Assembly (NCBI GenBank): GCA_021780415.1
Contig: JAJXYW010000055.1
Span: 1 to 64,000 of the forward strand
Reading direction: 5' to 3'
Origin: Acidobacteriota bacterium
Lineage (GTDB): Bacteria; Acidobacteriota; Terriglobia; Terriglobales; Acidobacteriaceae
Length of the DNA: 64,000 nt
The translations under genes were made by a program, and so were the position numbers. Below, in pieces: positions 44,205 to 53,207 of the stretch (the first letter of the stretch is position 1; the number at the start of each line of letters is the position of its first letter). The notes beneath the pieces are model-generated. The model was not told the origin of the DNA, searched no databases, and saw only the letters and a program-made list of their open reading frames with translations.

Positions 44205-46007
44205 TTACTCTTCTCCTACCTTCAACACCGCCAGGAACGCCTCTTGCGGGATATCGACCTTGCCAATCCGCTTCATCCGCTTCTTGCCTTCCTTCTGCTT
44301 TTCCAGCAGTTTGCGCTTGCGGCTGATGTCTCCGCCGTAGCACTTCGCAATCACGTTCTTGCGAATCGCCGTCACCGTCTCGCGTGCAATCACCTTTGAC
44401 CCGATCGCCGCCTGAATTGCGACCTCGAACATCTGCCGCGGAATCAACTCACGCATCTTCGACACAAGAGCCTTGCCACGCTCATACGCCGCATCGCGGT
44501 GCACGATGATCGACAGCGCATCCACCGGATCGCCGCCAATGAGAATATCCATCTTCACCATCGGTGAAATCCAAGATCCCGCCAGGTGATAATCCAGCGA
44601 CGCATAGCCGCGCGACACTGACTTCAGACGGTCATAAAAGTCCAGCACAATCTCATTCAGCGGCAGCTCATAGGTCAGCATCACGCGCGTCTCAGACACA
44701 TACTCGAAGTTCTGTTGACGTCCGCGTTTATCCTCCACCAGCTTCAGAATCCCGCCGACATACTCCTCGTTGGTCAGAATCTTCGCCGTGATCACCGGCT
44801 CGGCAATCGAAACAATCTCGGTCGGGTCCGGCCAGCGCGAAGGATTATCCACCTCCAGCACCGACCCATCCGTCATCGTGAGCTGGTACCGCACGCCCGG
44901 CGCCGTCGTAATCAGGTCGAGGTTATACTCGCGCTCCAGCCGCTCCTGAATAATCTCCAGGTGCAGCAGCCCTAGAAATCCGCAGCGAAATCCAAAGCCA
45001 AGCGCCGCCGACGACTCAGGCTCAAAGTTGAAGCTCGCATCATTCAGCCGCAGCTTCTCCAGCGCATCCCGCAGCAGCGCATGCTCGTGCGAGTCGACCG
45101 TATACAGCCCGGCAAACACCATGCTCTTGATGTCTTCAAATCCCGGCAGCGCCGCAACGCACGGCCGGTCCACATGCGTAATCGTGTCGCCCACCTTCGT
45201 ATCGGCGACGTTCTTGATCGTCGCAACAAAGAACCCCACCTCGCCCGCGCTCAACTCATCCAGCACCACCGGCTTGGGCGTCATCACGCCCATCGACTCC
45301 ACATCAAACTGCCGGCCATTGGACATGATCTTGATGCGATCGCCCTTGCGCAGCCGCCCGTTGATAATGCGCGCCAGCACGATCACGCCGCGATACGCAT
45401 CAAACCACGAATCAAAGATCAGCGCCTGCAGCGGCGCCTCCGCATCACCCTTCGGCGGCGGCAGCAGCATCACCACCGCCTCCAGAATGTCGGCAACATT
45501 CAGTCCCGTCTTCGCACTCACGCACACCGCATCCGACGCCGGCAGTCCCACCGACTTCTCAATCATCGCCTTGGTGCGCTCAATGTCCGCGCTCGGCAGA
45601 TCGATCTTGTTGATGACCGGCAGAATCTCCAGGCCGCCGGCAATCGCGAGATACGCATTCGCCAGCGTCTGCGCCTCCACGCCCTGCGAAGCATCCACCA
45701 CCAGCAGCGCTCCCTCGCACGACGCCAGCGACCGCGACACCTCATAGCTGAAGTCCACGTGCCCCGGCGTATCAATCAGGTTCAACTGGTACGTCTGACC
45801 ATCCGACGCCGTGTACATCATGCGCACCGTGTGCGCCTTGATCGTGATGCCGCGCTCGCGCTCCAGGTCCATCGCGTCCAGCACCTGCGCCTGCATCTCG
45901 CGCGAGGTCAAACTCCCGGTCAGCTCAAGCAGCCGGTCCGAAAGGGTTGATTTTCCGTGGTCGATGTGCGCGATGATCGCGAAGTTCCGTATATGCTTTG
46001 GATCCAT
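44205..46007 (-). CDS. lepA: Elongation factor 4 (LepA)
   Basis: LepA is a ribosome-binding GTPase that acts on stalled or mispositioned ribosomes. From [31 protein letters not shown] the product is 600 residues, the family length. G motifs are complete: AHIDHGKST (G1), [10 protein letters not shown] (G2), DTPGHVDF (G3), NKIDLPSA (G4). The C-terminal LepA-specific domain ends VLKVGEE after [23 protein letters not shown], the conserved tail. In-frame ATGs further upstream are not used by the family. No strong ribosome-binding site precedes the chosen ATG. Confidence 0.97.
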   Translation of the reverse strand: MDPKHIRNFAIIAHIDHGKSTLSDRLLELTGSLTSREMQAQVLDAMDLERERGITIKAHTVRMMYTASDGQTYQLNLIDTPGHVDFSYEVSRSLASCEGALLVVDASQGVEAQTLANAYLAIAGGLEILPVINKIDLPSADIERTKAMIEKSVGLPASDAVCVSAKTGLNVADILEAVVMLLPPPKGDAEAPLQALIFDSWFDAYRGVIVLARIINGRLRKGDRIKIMSNGRQFDVESMGVMTPKPVVLDELSAGEVGFFVATIKNVADTKVGDTITHVDRPCVAALPGFEDIKSMVFAGLYTVDSHEHALLRDALEKLRLNDASFNFEPESSAALGFGFRCGFLGLLHLEIIQERLEREYNLDLITTAPGVRYQLTMTDGSVLEVDNPSRWPDPTEIVSIAEPVITAKILTNEEYVGGILKLVEDKRGRQQNFEYVSETRVMLTYELPLNEIVLDFYDRLKSVSRGYASLDYHLAGSWISPMVKMDILIGGDPVDALSIIVHRDAAYERGKALVSKMRELIPRQMFEVAIQAAIGSKVIARETVTAIRKNVIAKCYGGDISRKRKLLEKQKEGKKRMKRIGKVDIPQEAFLAVLKVGEE

Positions 46008-46190
46008 TGGGAGTGCAAAAGGCCTTACTGTCCATCTTAACACCCGCATGGCCCCACACGGTGCGGCTCCTCCTGCCCCAGTCCGCCTCGTCACGTGGCA
46101 ATGTCACAAATCGACCGTGGTACGTTTGTGGTAGTTGCGTTCCGAGTGCCGCGCGCCCGAAGATCAATGCTTTTGCAGGAGATCGCAGTA

Positions 46191-47387
46191 ATGCCCCATT
46201 TGACTCACCGAAACCACTTACAAAGTCTAGACGGCATCCGGGGCTTGGCTTTTCTGATGGTCTTCTTCTTCCATGAATACCCTGGTTCGGCTAAGGATCC
46301 AATCTCGCGGATCACGACAATCGGTTGGACGGGAGTCGATCTATTTTTTGTTCTATCCGGCTTTCTCATCACAGGAATTCTTTACGACACCCTGCAACAG
46401 CCGTACTATTTTAGAAACTTCTATGCCAGACGCGGATTGAGGCTCTTCCCCGTCTACATGGTGGTCGTCTGCCTCATGCTTGGAGTGAACTACGCGCTGG
46501 GTGGAAGACCCACTATTTGGGCGCTGCCATACTTTATTTACGGCAGCAACATCATCCAGAATCTTGGAAAGAACATTGGAATTTCTGGCTGGATCGGTAC
46601 GGGTCACCTCTGGTCTCTCGCCATCGAGGAGCAGTTCTACCTTTTTTGGCCATTAGTAATTGCTTATGTTCGAACAAAGCGCCGAATCTTGTGGGTCTGC
46701 TGCGCAGGCAGCGTACTGGCCGTTGTTTTGCGCTGGGTCGTCGTTGGCCACACTGGTTTACCGCGGGAAACGCCCTATGTTGAACTGCCAATGCGACTCG
46801 ACAATCTTCTGTTCGGCGGCGCAATCGCAATCATCTTGCGCAGCGATAGAGTACTCACGTTTTTGTCTCGTACGAAGATTAACTGGGGCGTGGTCGCAGG
46901 AGCAACCATTCTCGTGCTTTCCGTGATTGCGTCAAGATCGGCGTCAGCTTTTGAAGCGCCAATGGTTCGTTACGGTTATCTGGGCTCTTCGATTTTGTTT
47001 GCGTCGTTGATCGTTCTTGCTATACAACCCGATTCATGGGCTCATCGACTCGGCAGCATTCCTCTCCTTCGTACCTTTGGGCGATACAGCTACGGCTTAT
47101 ATCTCATCCACTTTCTTCCCGACGGATATATGCATCATGTTTATGATTACTTGAAAGTGACAACCGGGACCGCTTCCGATTCGACCAACTTGGTTGGCCA
47201 TCTTCTGGGGGTAGCAGTTTTTCTGGTTTATCTTGCGCTTCTTCTGGGGGTTGCGGCGGCCAGCTATCACACCATCGAACTTCCGTTATTAGGTTTGAAA
47301 CGGCATTTCGCGTATAGCGACGAACGAAAGGTTCACCATCTACAATCGGACCAATCGACCGTAATTGCTGTCGAAGATGGTGGCTGA
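46191..47387 (+). CDS. Acyltransferase 3 (OafA-like) membrane protein
   Basis: From the ATG at 46191 (AGGAG nine bases upstream) the product is 398 residues with about ten hydrophobic helices. The signature is clear: SLDGIRGLAFLMVFFFHEY (with the His-Glu pair), TIGWTGVDLFFVLSGFLITGIL, and RNFYARRGLRLFPVY. The family O-acylates sugars of lipopolysaccharide, exopolysaccharide or secreted glycans. Base composition is visibly lower in GC than its neighbours (one counted 60-base line, 46381-46440, has 27 G/C), which hints at transfer from another genome. No polysaccharide cluster is adjacent. Confidence 0.88.
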   Translation: MPHLTHRNHLQSLDGIRGLAFLMVFFFHEYPGSAKDPISRITTIGWTGVDLFFVLSGFLITGILYDTLQQPYYFRNFYARRGLRLFPVYMVVVCLMLGVNYALGGRPTIWALPYFIYGSNIIQNLGKNIGISGWIGTGHLWSLAIEEQFYLFWPLVIAYVRTKRRILWVCCAGSVLAVVLRWVVVGHTGLPRETPYVELPMRLDNLLFGGAIAIILRSDRVLTFLSRTKINWGVVAGATILVLSVIASRSASAFEAPMVRYGYLGSSILFASLIVLAIQPDSWAHRLGSIPLLRTFGRYSYGLYLIHFLPDGYMHHVYDYLKVTTGTASDSTNLVGHLLGVAVFLVYLALLLGVAAASYHTIELPLLGLKRHFAYSDERKVHHLQSDQSTVIAVEDGG

Positions 47388-47428
47388 TCCATCCACTGGC
47401 AGAAACTCGTCTCGACAGAACCCTTACA

Positions 47429-49273
47429 ATGACTAGGTTGATGGTGAACCTGAAAACTACCTCTCTCGTCGGGCGTTGCGCCCTCGCCACAGCCTGCGCG
47501 CCGCTGCTCCTTGCGCTCGTTGGCTGCCCCGGCGCCAGCCCCGGCAGCAGCGCCTCTCCGGGCCATACCGCGGCGAACACCACGGCACCCACGCTGCAGC
47601 AGCAGGCCGCTGACCAGGCCCAGTCCCAGCAGGCCACACAGCAGATCCTCGCGGCACAGCACACGCAGAAGGTGCAGGCCCTCATCGCCAAGGCTCAGGC
47701 CAGCTATCAATCCGGCGTCGCCAACTACAACGCCAATCGCCTCGACGCTGCCCGTCAGGACTTCGACTTCGCCGTCGACACCATGCTCTCCAGCGGCATG
47801 GATCTCAAAAACGATCCGCAGCTCGCCGACGAATTTGACCAGCTTCTCTCCGCCATCAACTCCCTCGAACTCGTCGCTCTCAAGCAGGGCAATGGCTTCT
47901 CCGAGCAGATCGAAGAGGCCCCGCTCAACGCCGCCAACGAGGTCACCTTCCCTCCCGACCCCGTGCTCGTCGGCAAGATCGCCGACGAACTGAAGACCAC
48001 GCAGTCCGATCTCCCTCTCGTCGTCAACGACTACGTCGCCGGCTGGATCAACTACTTCACCAACTCTGCCGCCGGCCACGCTCACCTCGCGCGTTCGCTT
48101 GAGCGCGCCGGCCGCTACCGCGGCATGATCGCGAAGGCGCTGCACGACCAGGGCGTGCCCCAGGACCTCATCTATCTTGCTGTGGCCGAGTCCGGCTTTC
48201 AGCCCCAGGTCGTCAATGGCAGCTCAGGCGCAGGCGGCATGTGGCAGTTCATGCCCTTTCGCGGAGCCTACGGCCTTGAGCGCAACGGCTTCTTCGATGA
48301 GCGCTTCGATCCCGAGCAATCCACCATCGCCTACGCGAAGTACATGAAGGAGCTCTACAACCAGTTCGGCGACTGGTACCTCGCGATGGCAGCCTACAAC
48401 TGGGGCCCCGGCAACGTACAGCGCGCCGTAGCTCGAACAGGTTACGCAGACTTCTGGCAGCTCTACCGCCTCAACGCTCTTCCCGCCGAGACCAAGAACT
48501 ACGTTCCCGGCATCATCGCCGCCGCCATCATGGCCAAGAACCCCAGGCTCTACGGCCTCACCAACATCGTCCCCGACGCACCTGTGCTCTCCGACGAAGT
48601 CACTACCACCTACGCGATTGACATGCGCCTCGTCGCCGATCTCACCAACTCCACCGTCGCCGAGATCGTCACCCTCAACCCCGCGCTTCTCCGCCTCTCC
48701 ACGCCCACCGACACTCCCTACGATCTGCACCTTCCTCCCGGCACCCACGACATCTTCATCCAGCGCCTCAAAAACATTCCCGTGGAAGATCGCACCAGTT
48801 GGCGCTTCCACGTTGTCAAGGACGGCGAGACGCTCGACCAGATTGCCGAGTCGCTGCACTCCCACGCCAGCGAGATCACCACACTCAATAGCCTCACCGA
48901 TCCCGTCGAGCCTGGCGATGAACTCGTCATTCCCATCGCGGCAAGCGCCCGGCTCTCTCCCGGCGAGCGCTACAAGATGCGCCGCAACGATACCCTCGTC
49001 ACCGTCGCAGATCGCTTCGGTGTCAGCGTCGAGCAGTTGCGCCAGTGGAATCATCTCTCCTCCAATCGCGTCGCACCCGGCCGCTCGCTCTACGTCGTCG
49101 CGCCCATCCGGCTTGCACCTCACACCCGCACGCATAGCCGGCACAGCGGCCACACATCTGCGCATACATCAACCAGGACGGCACACAATGGCCGCACCCA
49201 GCAGGCCCATTCGCATGCAGTCAGCCACACCACCGCATCCCACCCCGCAAAGAAAAAGAAGAAATCTAAGTGA
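47429..49273 (+). CDS. MltD-like membrane-bound lytic transglycosylase with LysM domains
   Basis: The 614-residue protein has a lipoprotein-type signal (CAPLLLALVGCPGASPG, lipobox LVGC), an N-terminal helical linker, and an SLT lysozyme domain (about residues 240-370): GVPQDLIYLAVAESGFQP (catalytic Glu), SGAGGMWQFMPFRGAYGL, and WYLAMAAYNWGPGNVQRAV. Two LysM motifs follow: WRFHVVKDGETLDQIAESLHSHASEITTLNSL and YKMRRNDTLVTVADRFGVSVEQLRQWNHL. The tail is His/Thr-rich and ends KKKKKSK. The enzyme cleaves peptidoglycan glycan strands to 1,6-anhydro ends. An ATG at 47441 is an alternative start. Confidence 0.92.
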   Translation: MTRLMVNLKTTSLVGRCALATACAPLLLALVGCPGASPGSSASPGHTAANTTAPTLQQQAADQAQSQQATQQILAAQHTQKVQALIAKAQASYQSGVANYNANRLDAARQDFDFAVDTMLSSGMDLKNDPQLADEFDQLLSAINSLELVALKQGNGFSEQIEEAPLNAANEVTFPPDPVLVGKIADELKTTQSDLPLVVNDYVAGWINYFTNSAAGHAHLARSLERAGRYRGMIAKALHDQGVPQDLIYLAVAESGFQPQVVNGSSGAGGMWQFMPFRGAYGLERNGFFDERFDPEQSTIAYAKYMKELYNQFGDWYLAMAAYNWGPGNVQRAVARTGYADFWQLYRLNALPAETKNYVPGIIAAAIMAKNPRLYGLTNIVPDAPVLSDEVTTTYAIDMRLVADLTNSTVAEIVTLNPALLRLSTPTDTPYDLHLPPGTHDIFIQRLKNIPVEDRTSWRFHVVKDGETLDQIAESLHSHASEITTLNSLTDPVEPGDELVIPIAASARLSPGERYKMRRNDTLVTVADRFGVSVEQLRQWNHLSSNRVAPGRSLYVVAPIRLAPHTRTHSRHSGHTSAHTSTRTAHNGRTQQAHSHAVSHTTASHPAKKKKKSK

Positions 49274-49374
49274 TCCCCATCACGTTATGTGGACGCTTTC
49301 AGGGATGCCAGTAGAAAAAAATGCACTGCACCTAAAAAGGTGCTTGCTATTTCATGCCTCCACGCGTAATCCTG

Positions 49375-49404
49375 TTGACACCATCCGTGTGGTGTATCTC
49401 TATC
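49375..49404 (+). promoter_or_regulatory. Promoter candidate for the H1-like gene
   Basis: A perfect TTGACA (49375-49380) lies 115 bases before the start codon of the H1-like gene, with the -10 candidate TCTATC at 49399-49404 (18-base spacing). The -10 is weak. A small hairpin GCACC-TAAAAA-GGTGC (49328-49343) lies just upstream and may end the previous transcript. Confidence 0.4.
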
Positions 49405-49495
49405 GCATGGAGTGTGATTCGGACTTCGAGTCATACAAGTGAATCGATGACGGATTCAACGCAATACAAGAAAGACGTAGTTGGGGGAGAACGTT

Positions 49496-50203
49496 ATGTT
49501 GCAAGACGAAGAAACGATCAAGCTCTACGCAGCAGGCTACGACGAAGAAGACACTGACGACGTGATCGATCTCGATTCACTCGATGAAGAAGATGAGGAA
49601 GAGGAGTTCAATATCGTTTCCATCAACCACATTGAGGAAGCAGAGATCTTCACCCCTCCACCCACCCCCGTCGCCCCCTATGAGCCGGCAACCCGGCTCT
49701 CGGCCGAGCCCACATCCAGCGCTCCACCGCCTGCAGCCGCCGCACCTAAGAAGATGGCACCCAAGAAGGTTGCTGCCAAGAAGCCTGTGAAGAAGGCTCC
49801 GGCGAAGAAGGTTCCCGCAAAGAAGGCTGCACCCGCCAAAGCTGCACCCGCCAAAGCCGCGAAGGCCCCGGCGAAGAAGGCCGCAAAGAAGGCTGCGAAG
49901 AAAGCCCCGGCCAAGAAGGCCCCTGCAAAGAAGAAAGCTGCGGGCAAAAAGATTTCAAGTTCTGCCGCGAAGTCAACACGTGCTCTGCGCGGCGGTAAGG
50001 CTGCCCCTAAGAAGGCAGTCGGCAACAAGAGCACAAGCAACAAAAAATCGACTATGAGAGGTAAGACCTTGGCAACGAAGAAAGCTGTGAAGAAGGCTGT
50101 GAAGAAGGCTCCTGCAAAGAAAGCCGTCAAGAAGGCCGTTGTAAAGAAGGCCGTAAAGAAGGCTCCTGCGAAGAAGGCCGTCAAGAAGGCCGTCAAGAAG
50201 TAG
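49496..50203 (+). CDS. Histone H1-like lysine/alanine-rich protein with acidic N-terminus
   Basis: The ATG at 49496 has GGGGGAG six bases upstream. The 235-residue protein has an acidic N-terminal region (residues about 14-52, with DEEDEEEEFNIVSINHIEE), a Pro/Ala linker, then about 150 residues of AAKKA/PAKKA/VKKA-type repeats as in eukaryotic H1 tails and bacterial H1-like proteins (HctB/AlgP style). Such proteins compact DNA; the acidic front could mask or regulate the basic tail or bind a partner. The 3' half has extensive internal DNA repeats, so copy number may vary between strains. A strong terminator follows. Confidence 0.85.
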   Translation: MLQDEETIKLYAAGYDEEDTDDVIDLDSLDEEDEEEEFNIVSINHIEEAEIFTPPPTPVAPYEPATRLSAEPTSSAPPPAAAAPKKMAPKKVAAKKPVKKAPAKKVPAKKAAPAKAAPAKAAKAPAKKAAKKAAKKAPAKKAPAKKKAAGKKISSSAAKSTRALRGGKAAPKKAVGNKSTSNKKSTMRGKTLATKKAVKKAVKKAPAKKAVKKAVVKKAVKKAPAKKAVKKAVKK

Positions 50204-50231
50204 TCTTCCCTAACCGCAGTACAAGGCAAGC

Positions 50232-50271
50232 AAAAGCGCCCGGCTCCCTCTCACGAGGCCCGGGCGTTTTT
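50232..50271 (+). terminator. Intrinsic terminator of the H1-like gene
   Basis: CGCCCGG (50237-50243) pairs with CCGGGCG (50260-50266), followed by TTTTT (50267-50271), with the loop between holding a weak inner stem. It lies 29 bases after the stop codon and before the convergent peroxiredoxin gene. Confidence 0.8.
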
Positions 50272-50295
50272 GCGTCTGCTGCAATCCCGCATCGA

Positions 50296-50844
50296 CTACT
50301 TCTTCATTGCCTCAATCGCCGCCAGCACCTCTCCGCTGTGCGCCTGGATGTCCTTCACCTGCCACTCCTTCACAATCTTGCCCTCGGGCGAAATCAGGAA
50401 CGTGTCGCGCTCGGCATAATGAACCGGACCAAATGACTTCACCGGCACGCCATACGCATCCACCACCTTGCGGTCCGGGTCCGCCAGCAACTTGAACGTC
50501 AGAGAGTCCTTGGTACAGAACGATTTGTGGCTATCCACCGTGTCCAGCGAAACGCCCAGCACCACTGCATTCAACGCCTCATACTTCTTCAGGTCGCGCT
50601 GAAAGTTATGCGCCTCGATCGTGCATCCGGCGGTCTGGTCCTTGGGGTAGAAGTACAGCACCACCCACTTGCCCTTGTACTCGCTCAGCGACACTTGTTT
50701 GTCTTCCTGCGAGGGCAGCGTGAAGTTCGGCGCCGCCGTTCCAACCGCCACCATATCGCCTGCCGCGGCCACATTCCGCGTCAGCGCAAAACTGCCCGCC
50801 AGCGCCACCGCACATCCTACTGCCATCCAACGCTTCTGAACCAT
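50296..50844 (-). CDS. Peroxiredoxin, BCP-like, with signal peptide
   Basis: The 182-residue protein starts with a signal peptide (MVQKRWMAVGCAVALAGSFALTRNVAAA) and then the AhpC/TSA fold: PNFTLPSQEDKQVSLSEYKGKWVVLYFYPKDQTAGCTIEAHNFQRDL, where the Cys of GCTIE is peroxidatic. A second Cys in HKSFCTKDSL may be the resolving residue, as in atypical 2-Cys BCP enzymes. FLISPEGKIVKEW is the C-terminal family segment. It should reduce peroxides in the periplasm. The ATG has AGGAG eight bases upstream. It lies downstream of lpxI on the same strand. Confidence 0.9.
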   Translation of the reverse strand: MVQKRWMAVGCAVALAGSFALTRNVAAAGDMVAVGTAAPNFTLPSQEDKQVSLSEYKGKWVVLYFYPKDQTAGCTIEAHNFQRDLKKYEALNAVVLGVSLDTVDSHKSFCTKDSLTFKLLADPDRKVVDAYGVPVKSFGPVHYAERDTFLISPEGKIVKEWQVKDIQAHSGEVLAAIEAMKK

Positions 50845-50932
50845 GGGAGATCTCCTGTGCGCGTCACTCTTGCTGCGAAATCGGCGCCAGCCGCCATCTT
50901 ATCCACCGCCGCATACGCTCGGCAACGGCCGC

Positions 50933-51832
50933 TCAATCCTGAGCGCTCTCCATCGCTGCACCCACCATCGCGATCCCGGCAGCATTGGCCGCCGCAATCA
51001 TCCTCTCCCGATCGAACACCAGCGTGCGCCCGGCCTCCACGCACAGACACGTCGCTCCGGCCGCCCGCATCACCTCAATCGTCGGCACGCCCACCACCGG
51101 CACATCGAAGCGCATGTCCTGCTTCGGCTTGGCGACCTTCACCACCGTCAACCGCCGTTCCAGCGTACTCTCCCCCTGCATCCCCACACCCTGCTCCAAC
51201 GTCCGGAAGATCTCTCCCGCGCGCGCAATCGTCGCGTCGGTTCCCTCCATCGCCTCCACCGCCACGCACGCGCTCGCGGCGATCACCACCGTCTGCCCCA
51301 GGTCGAACCCCGCAATTCCCCGCGCCACCTTCAGTCCATACTCCATGTCGCCGCGTTCGGTCGCATCCGGCGCTCGCTCCGTCATCACGCCCACCTGCGC
51401 CAGCATCGGTTCCAGAAACGCCGTCGACGACAGCAGCGTGATGCCCTCATCCTCCAGCACCTTCGCCACCGCACCCAGCAGCATGTCCGTATTGCGCGTA
51501 CGCAGATTCAGCAGCAACTTCGCCAGCCGCCAGTCCGGCCGTATGCTCGAAAAAATCTGTTTGTGCTTTACCTGCCCTGCCATCACGGCCCGCGTCACAC
51601 CTTCACGCTGAAACATCTCGATCAGCCGCGAGAGCTCTCCCAGCGAAAGCCAGTGCACGCACACGCCTTCCGGATCATGCGCCCCCCGCTCGTCGATCTC
51701 GGCATCGGTCTCTTCCTTGATCGCCGCCACCACCACGCGCAATCCCTGCGCCCGCGCCGCATCCAGCAGCAGAAACGGAAACCGCCCATTGCCCGCAATC
51801 AGCCCAAGCGCCTCACCGCCGCTGCCCGGCAT
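50933..51832 (-). CDS. lpxI: UDP-2,3-diacylglucosamine pyrophosphatase LpxI
   Basis: LpxI hydrolyses UDP-2,3-diacylglucosamine to lipid X in lipid A synthesis, in genomes that lack LpxH. The 299-residue protein shows LGLIAGNGRFPFLLLDAARAQG at the start, VTRAVMAGQVKHKQIF, DMLLGAVAKVLEDEGITLLSSTAFLEPMLA, DLGQTVVIAASACVAVEAMEGTDATIARAGE, and MRFDVPVVGVPTIEVMRAAGATCLCVEAGRTL, all characteristic. The stop of lpxA is two bases away, so lpxA and lpxI are one operon after fabZ. Confidence 0.94.
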   Translation of the reverse strand: MPGSGGEALGLIAGNGRFPFLLLDAARAQGLRVVVAAIKEETDAEIDERGAHDPEGVCVHWLSLGELSRLIEMFQREGVTRAVMAGQVKHKQIFSSIRPDWRLAKLLLNLRTRNTDMLLGAVAKVLEDEGITLLSSTAFLEPMLAQVGVMTERAPDATERGDMEYGLKVARGIAGFDLGQTVVIAASACVAVEAMEGTDATIARAGEIFRTLEQGVGMQGESTLERRLTVVKVAKPKQDMRFDVPVVGVPTIEVMRAAGATCLCVEAGRTLVFDRERMIAAANAAGIAMVGAAMESAQD

Positions 51833-51834
51833 AA

Positions 51835-52620
51835 TTACTTGATCACTCCGCGCTCGCTCGCAGCCACGAACTCGGCCAGGTACTTCACATGCTCACCGCC
51901 TGCACCCTTCGCCATCATGTCGTGGATCACCTCCAGCGCCTGCGTTGTATTGCGCTTTCCGCTCACCAGCGCGCGCATCGCCGTCGCCAGTTCGCGCAAC
52001 TGCTCGGCCGTAAATCCGCGCCGTTGCAGCCCCACCTTGTTCAGCCCATACGCATGATTATTCCGCTCCACCGACGTCAGCGAGTACGGCAGTACGTCCT
52101 GGGTAATCGTCGTCGCCCCGCCAATAAAGCTGTACCTCCCGATGCGGCAGTACTGATGCACCGGGCACAGCGCGCCCACCACCGCAAAATCCTCCACCAC
52201 CACATGCCCCGCCAGCGTCGCCGAGTTCGCCAGAATGCAACCATCTCCCACCGACGAATCATGCCCAATATGCACATACGCCATCAGCAGGCAGTCCGAA
52301 CCCACCCGCGTCACGCCTCCGCCCAGCACCGTCCCCCGCGAGATCGTCACCGACTCGCGAATCACATTGCGGTCGCCAATCTCCACCCTCGTCGGCTCCC
52401 CCGCATACTTCAAATCCTGCGGCGCAACACCCAGGCATGCAAACGAGAACACGCGATTGCCGTTGCCCAGCCTCGTATGCCCATCCAGCACCACATGCGA
52501 CACCAACTCGCAGTCCTCACCCAGCACCACATTCGCGCCGATCGTACAGAACGGCCCCACCGTGCAGCTCGCCGGTATCACCGCACCCTCCGCCACTATC
52601 GCCGTCGGATGAATACTCAC
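51835..52620 (-). CDS. lpxA: UDP-N-acetylglucosamine acyltransferase LpxA
   Basis: LpxA starts lipid A synthesis by 3-O-acylation of UDP-GlcNAc. The GTG at 52620 overlaps the fabZ stop (GTGA), giving 261 residues, equal to E. coli LpxA within one. An ATG 54 bases upstream lies inside fabZ and adds unconserved sequence. The left-handed beta-helix hexapeptide repeats begin at VSIHPTAIVAEGAVIPASCTVGPF. The catalytic His lies in AYVHIGHDSSVGDG, and LVSHVVLDG plus NVIRESVTISRGT are conserved. The C-terminal helical part ends ...LAEFVAASERGVIK. Confidence 0.95.
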   Translation of the reverse strand: MSIHPTAIVAEGAVIPASCTVGPFCTIGANVVLGEDCELVSHVVLDGHTRLGNGNRVFSFACLGVAPQDLKYAGEPTRVEIGDRNVIRESVTISRGTVLGGGVTRVGSDCLLMAYVHIGHDSSVGDGCILANSATLAGHVVVEDFAVVGALCPVHQYCRIGRYSFIGGATTITQDVLPYSLTSVERNNHAYGLNKVGLQRRGFTAEQLRELATAMRALVSGKRNTTQALEVIHDMMAKGAGGEHVKYLAEFVAASERGVIK

Positions 52621-53168
52621 TTCGCTTTCGCCTCCACTGCCGGCTTCTTCCCCCCACGCGGCACCAGCATACACATGATCGTCGCCTCACAGGCAAGCAC
52701 GCCATCCACTGTCGCCCTGCCCGACAGCTTCACCGCCGTGCTGCGCCAGTTCAGTACCGTCACCTCCATCCGCAGTTGATCGCCCGGCACCACTGCCCGC
52801 CGAAACTTCGCATTCTCGATCCCCGTGAACACCATCAACTTGCTGTCGCGGTCCGGAATCTCCGTCAGCAGCAGAGCTCCGCCGGCCTGCGCCAGTGCCT
52901 CAACAATCAGCACGCCGGGCATAATCGGATAGTCCGGAAAGTGTCCCGTGAAGTGCGGCTCATTCGCCGTGACATTCTTGATGGCCACAATGCGCTTCTT
53001 CCGCTCCATCTCCACCACGCGGTCGATCAGCAAAAACGGGTAGCGATGCGGCAGAATCGCCATAATCTCGACGATGTCCAGGGTCATCTTCTCCACCGGC
53101 GCACCGGCGGCAGAAACAGTTTCGGGTTCAGCCTGCTTGGCTGCGGGAGTCAAAATCGAATCACTCAT
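52617..53168 (-). CDS. fabZ: 3-hydroxyacyl-ACP dehydratase FabZ
   Basis: FabZ dehydrates 3-hydroxyacyl-ACP in fatty-acid synthesis and sits with lpxA in many Gram-negatives. The 183-residue hot-dog protein has an N-terminal extension of about 30 residues, then IVEIMAILPHRYPFLLIDRVVEM and NEPHFTGHFPDYPIMPGVLIVEALAQAGG, where the His of GHFPD and the Glu of VEALAQ are catalytic. PGDQLRMEVTVLN closes the fold. The stop is coupled to lpxA. lpxD, often just upstream, is not in this window. Confidence 0.95.
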   Translation of the reverse strand: MSDSILTPAAKQAEPETVSAAGAPVEKMTLDIVEIMAILPHRYPFLLIDRVVEMERKKRIVAIKNVTANEPHFTGHFPDYPIMPGVLIVEALAQAGGALLLTEIPDRDSKLMVFTGIENAKFRRAVVPGDQLRMEVTVLNWRSTAVKLSGRATVDGVLACEATIMCMLVPRGGKKPAVEAKAK

Positions 53169-53207
53169 AGCGAGGCCCAGAATACCACCGCACGCGCCCC
53201 TGCAGCG

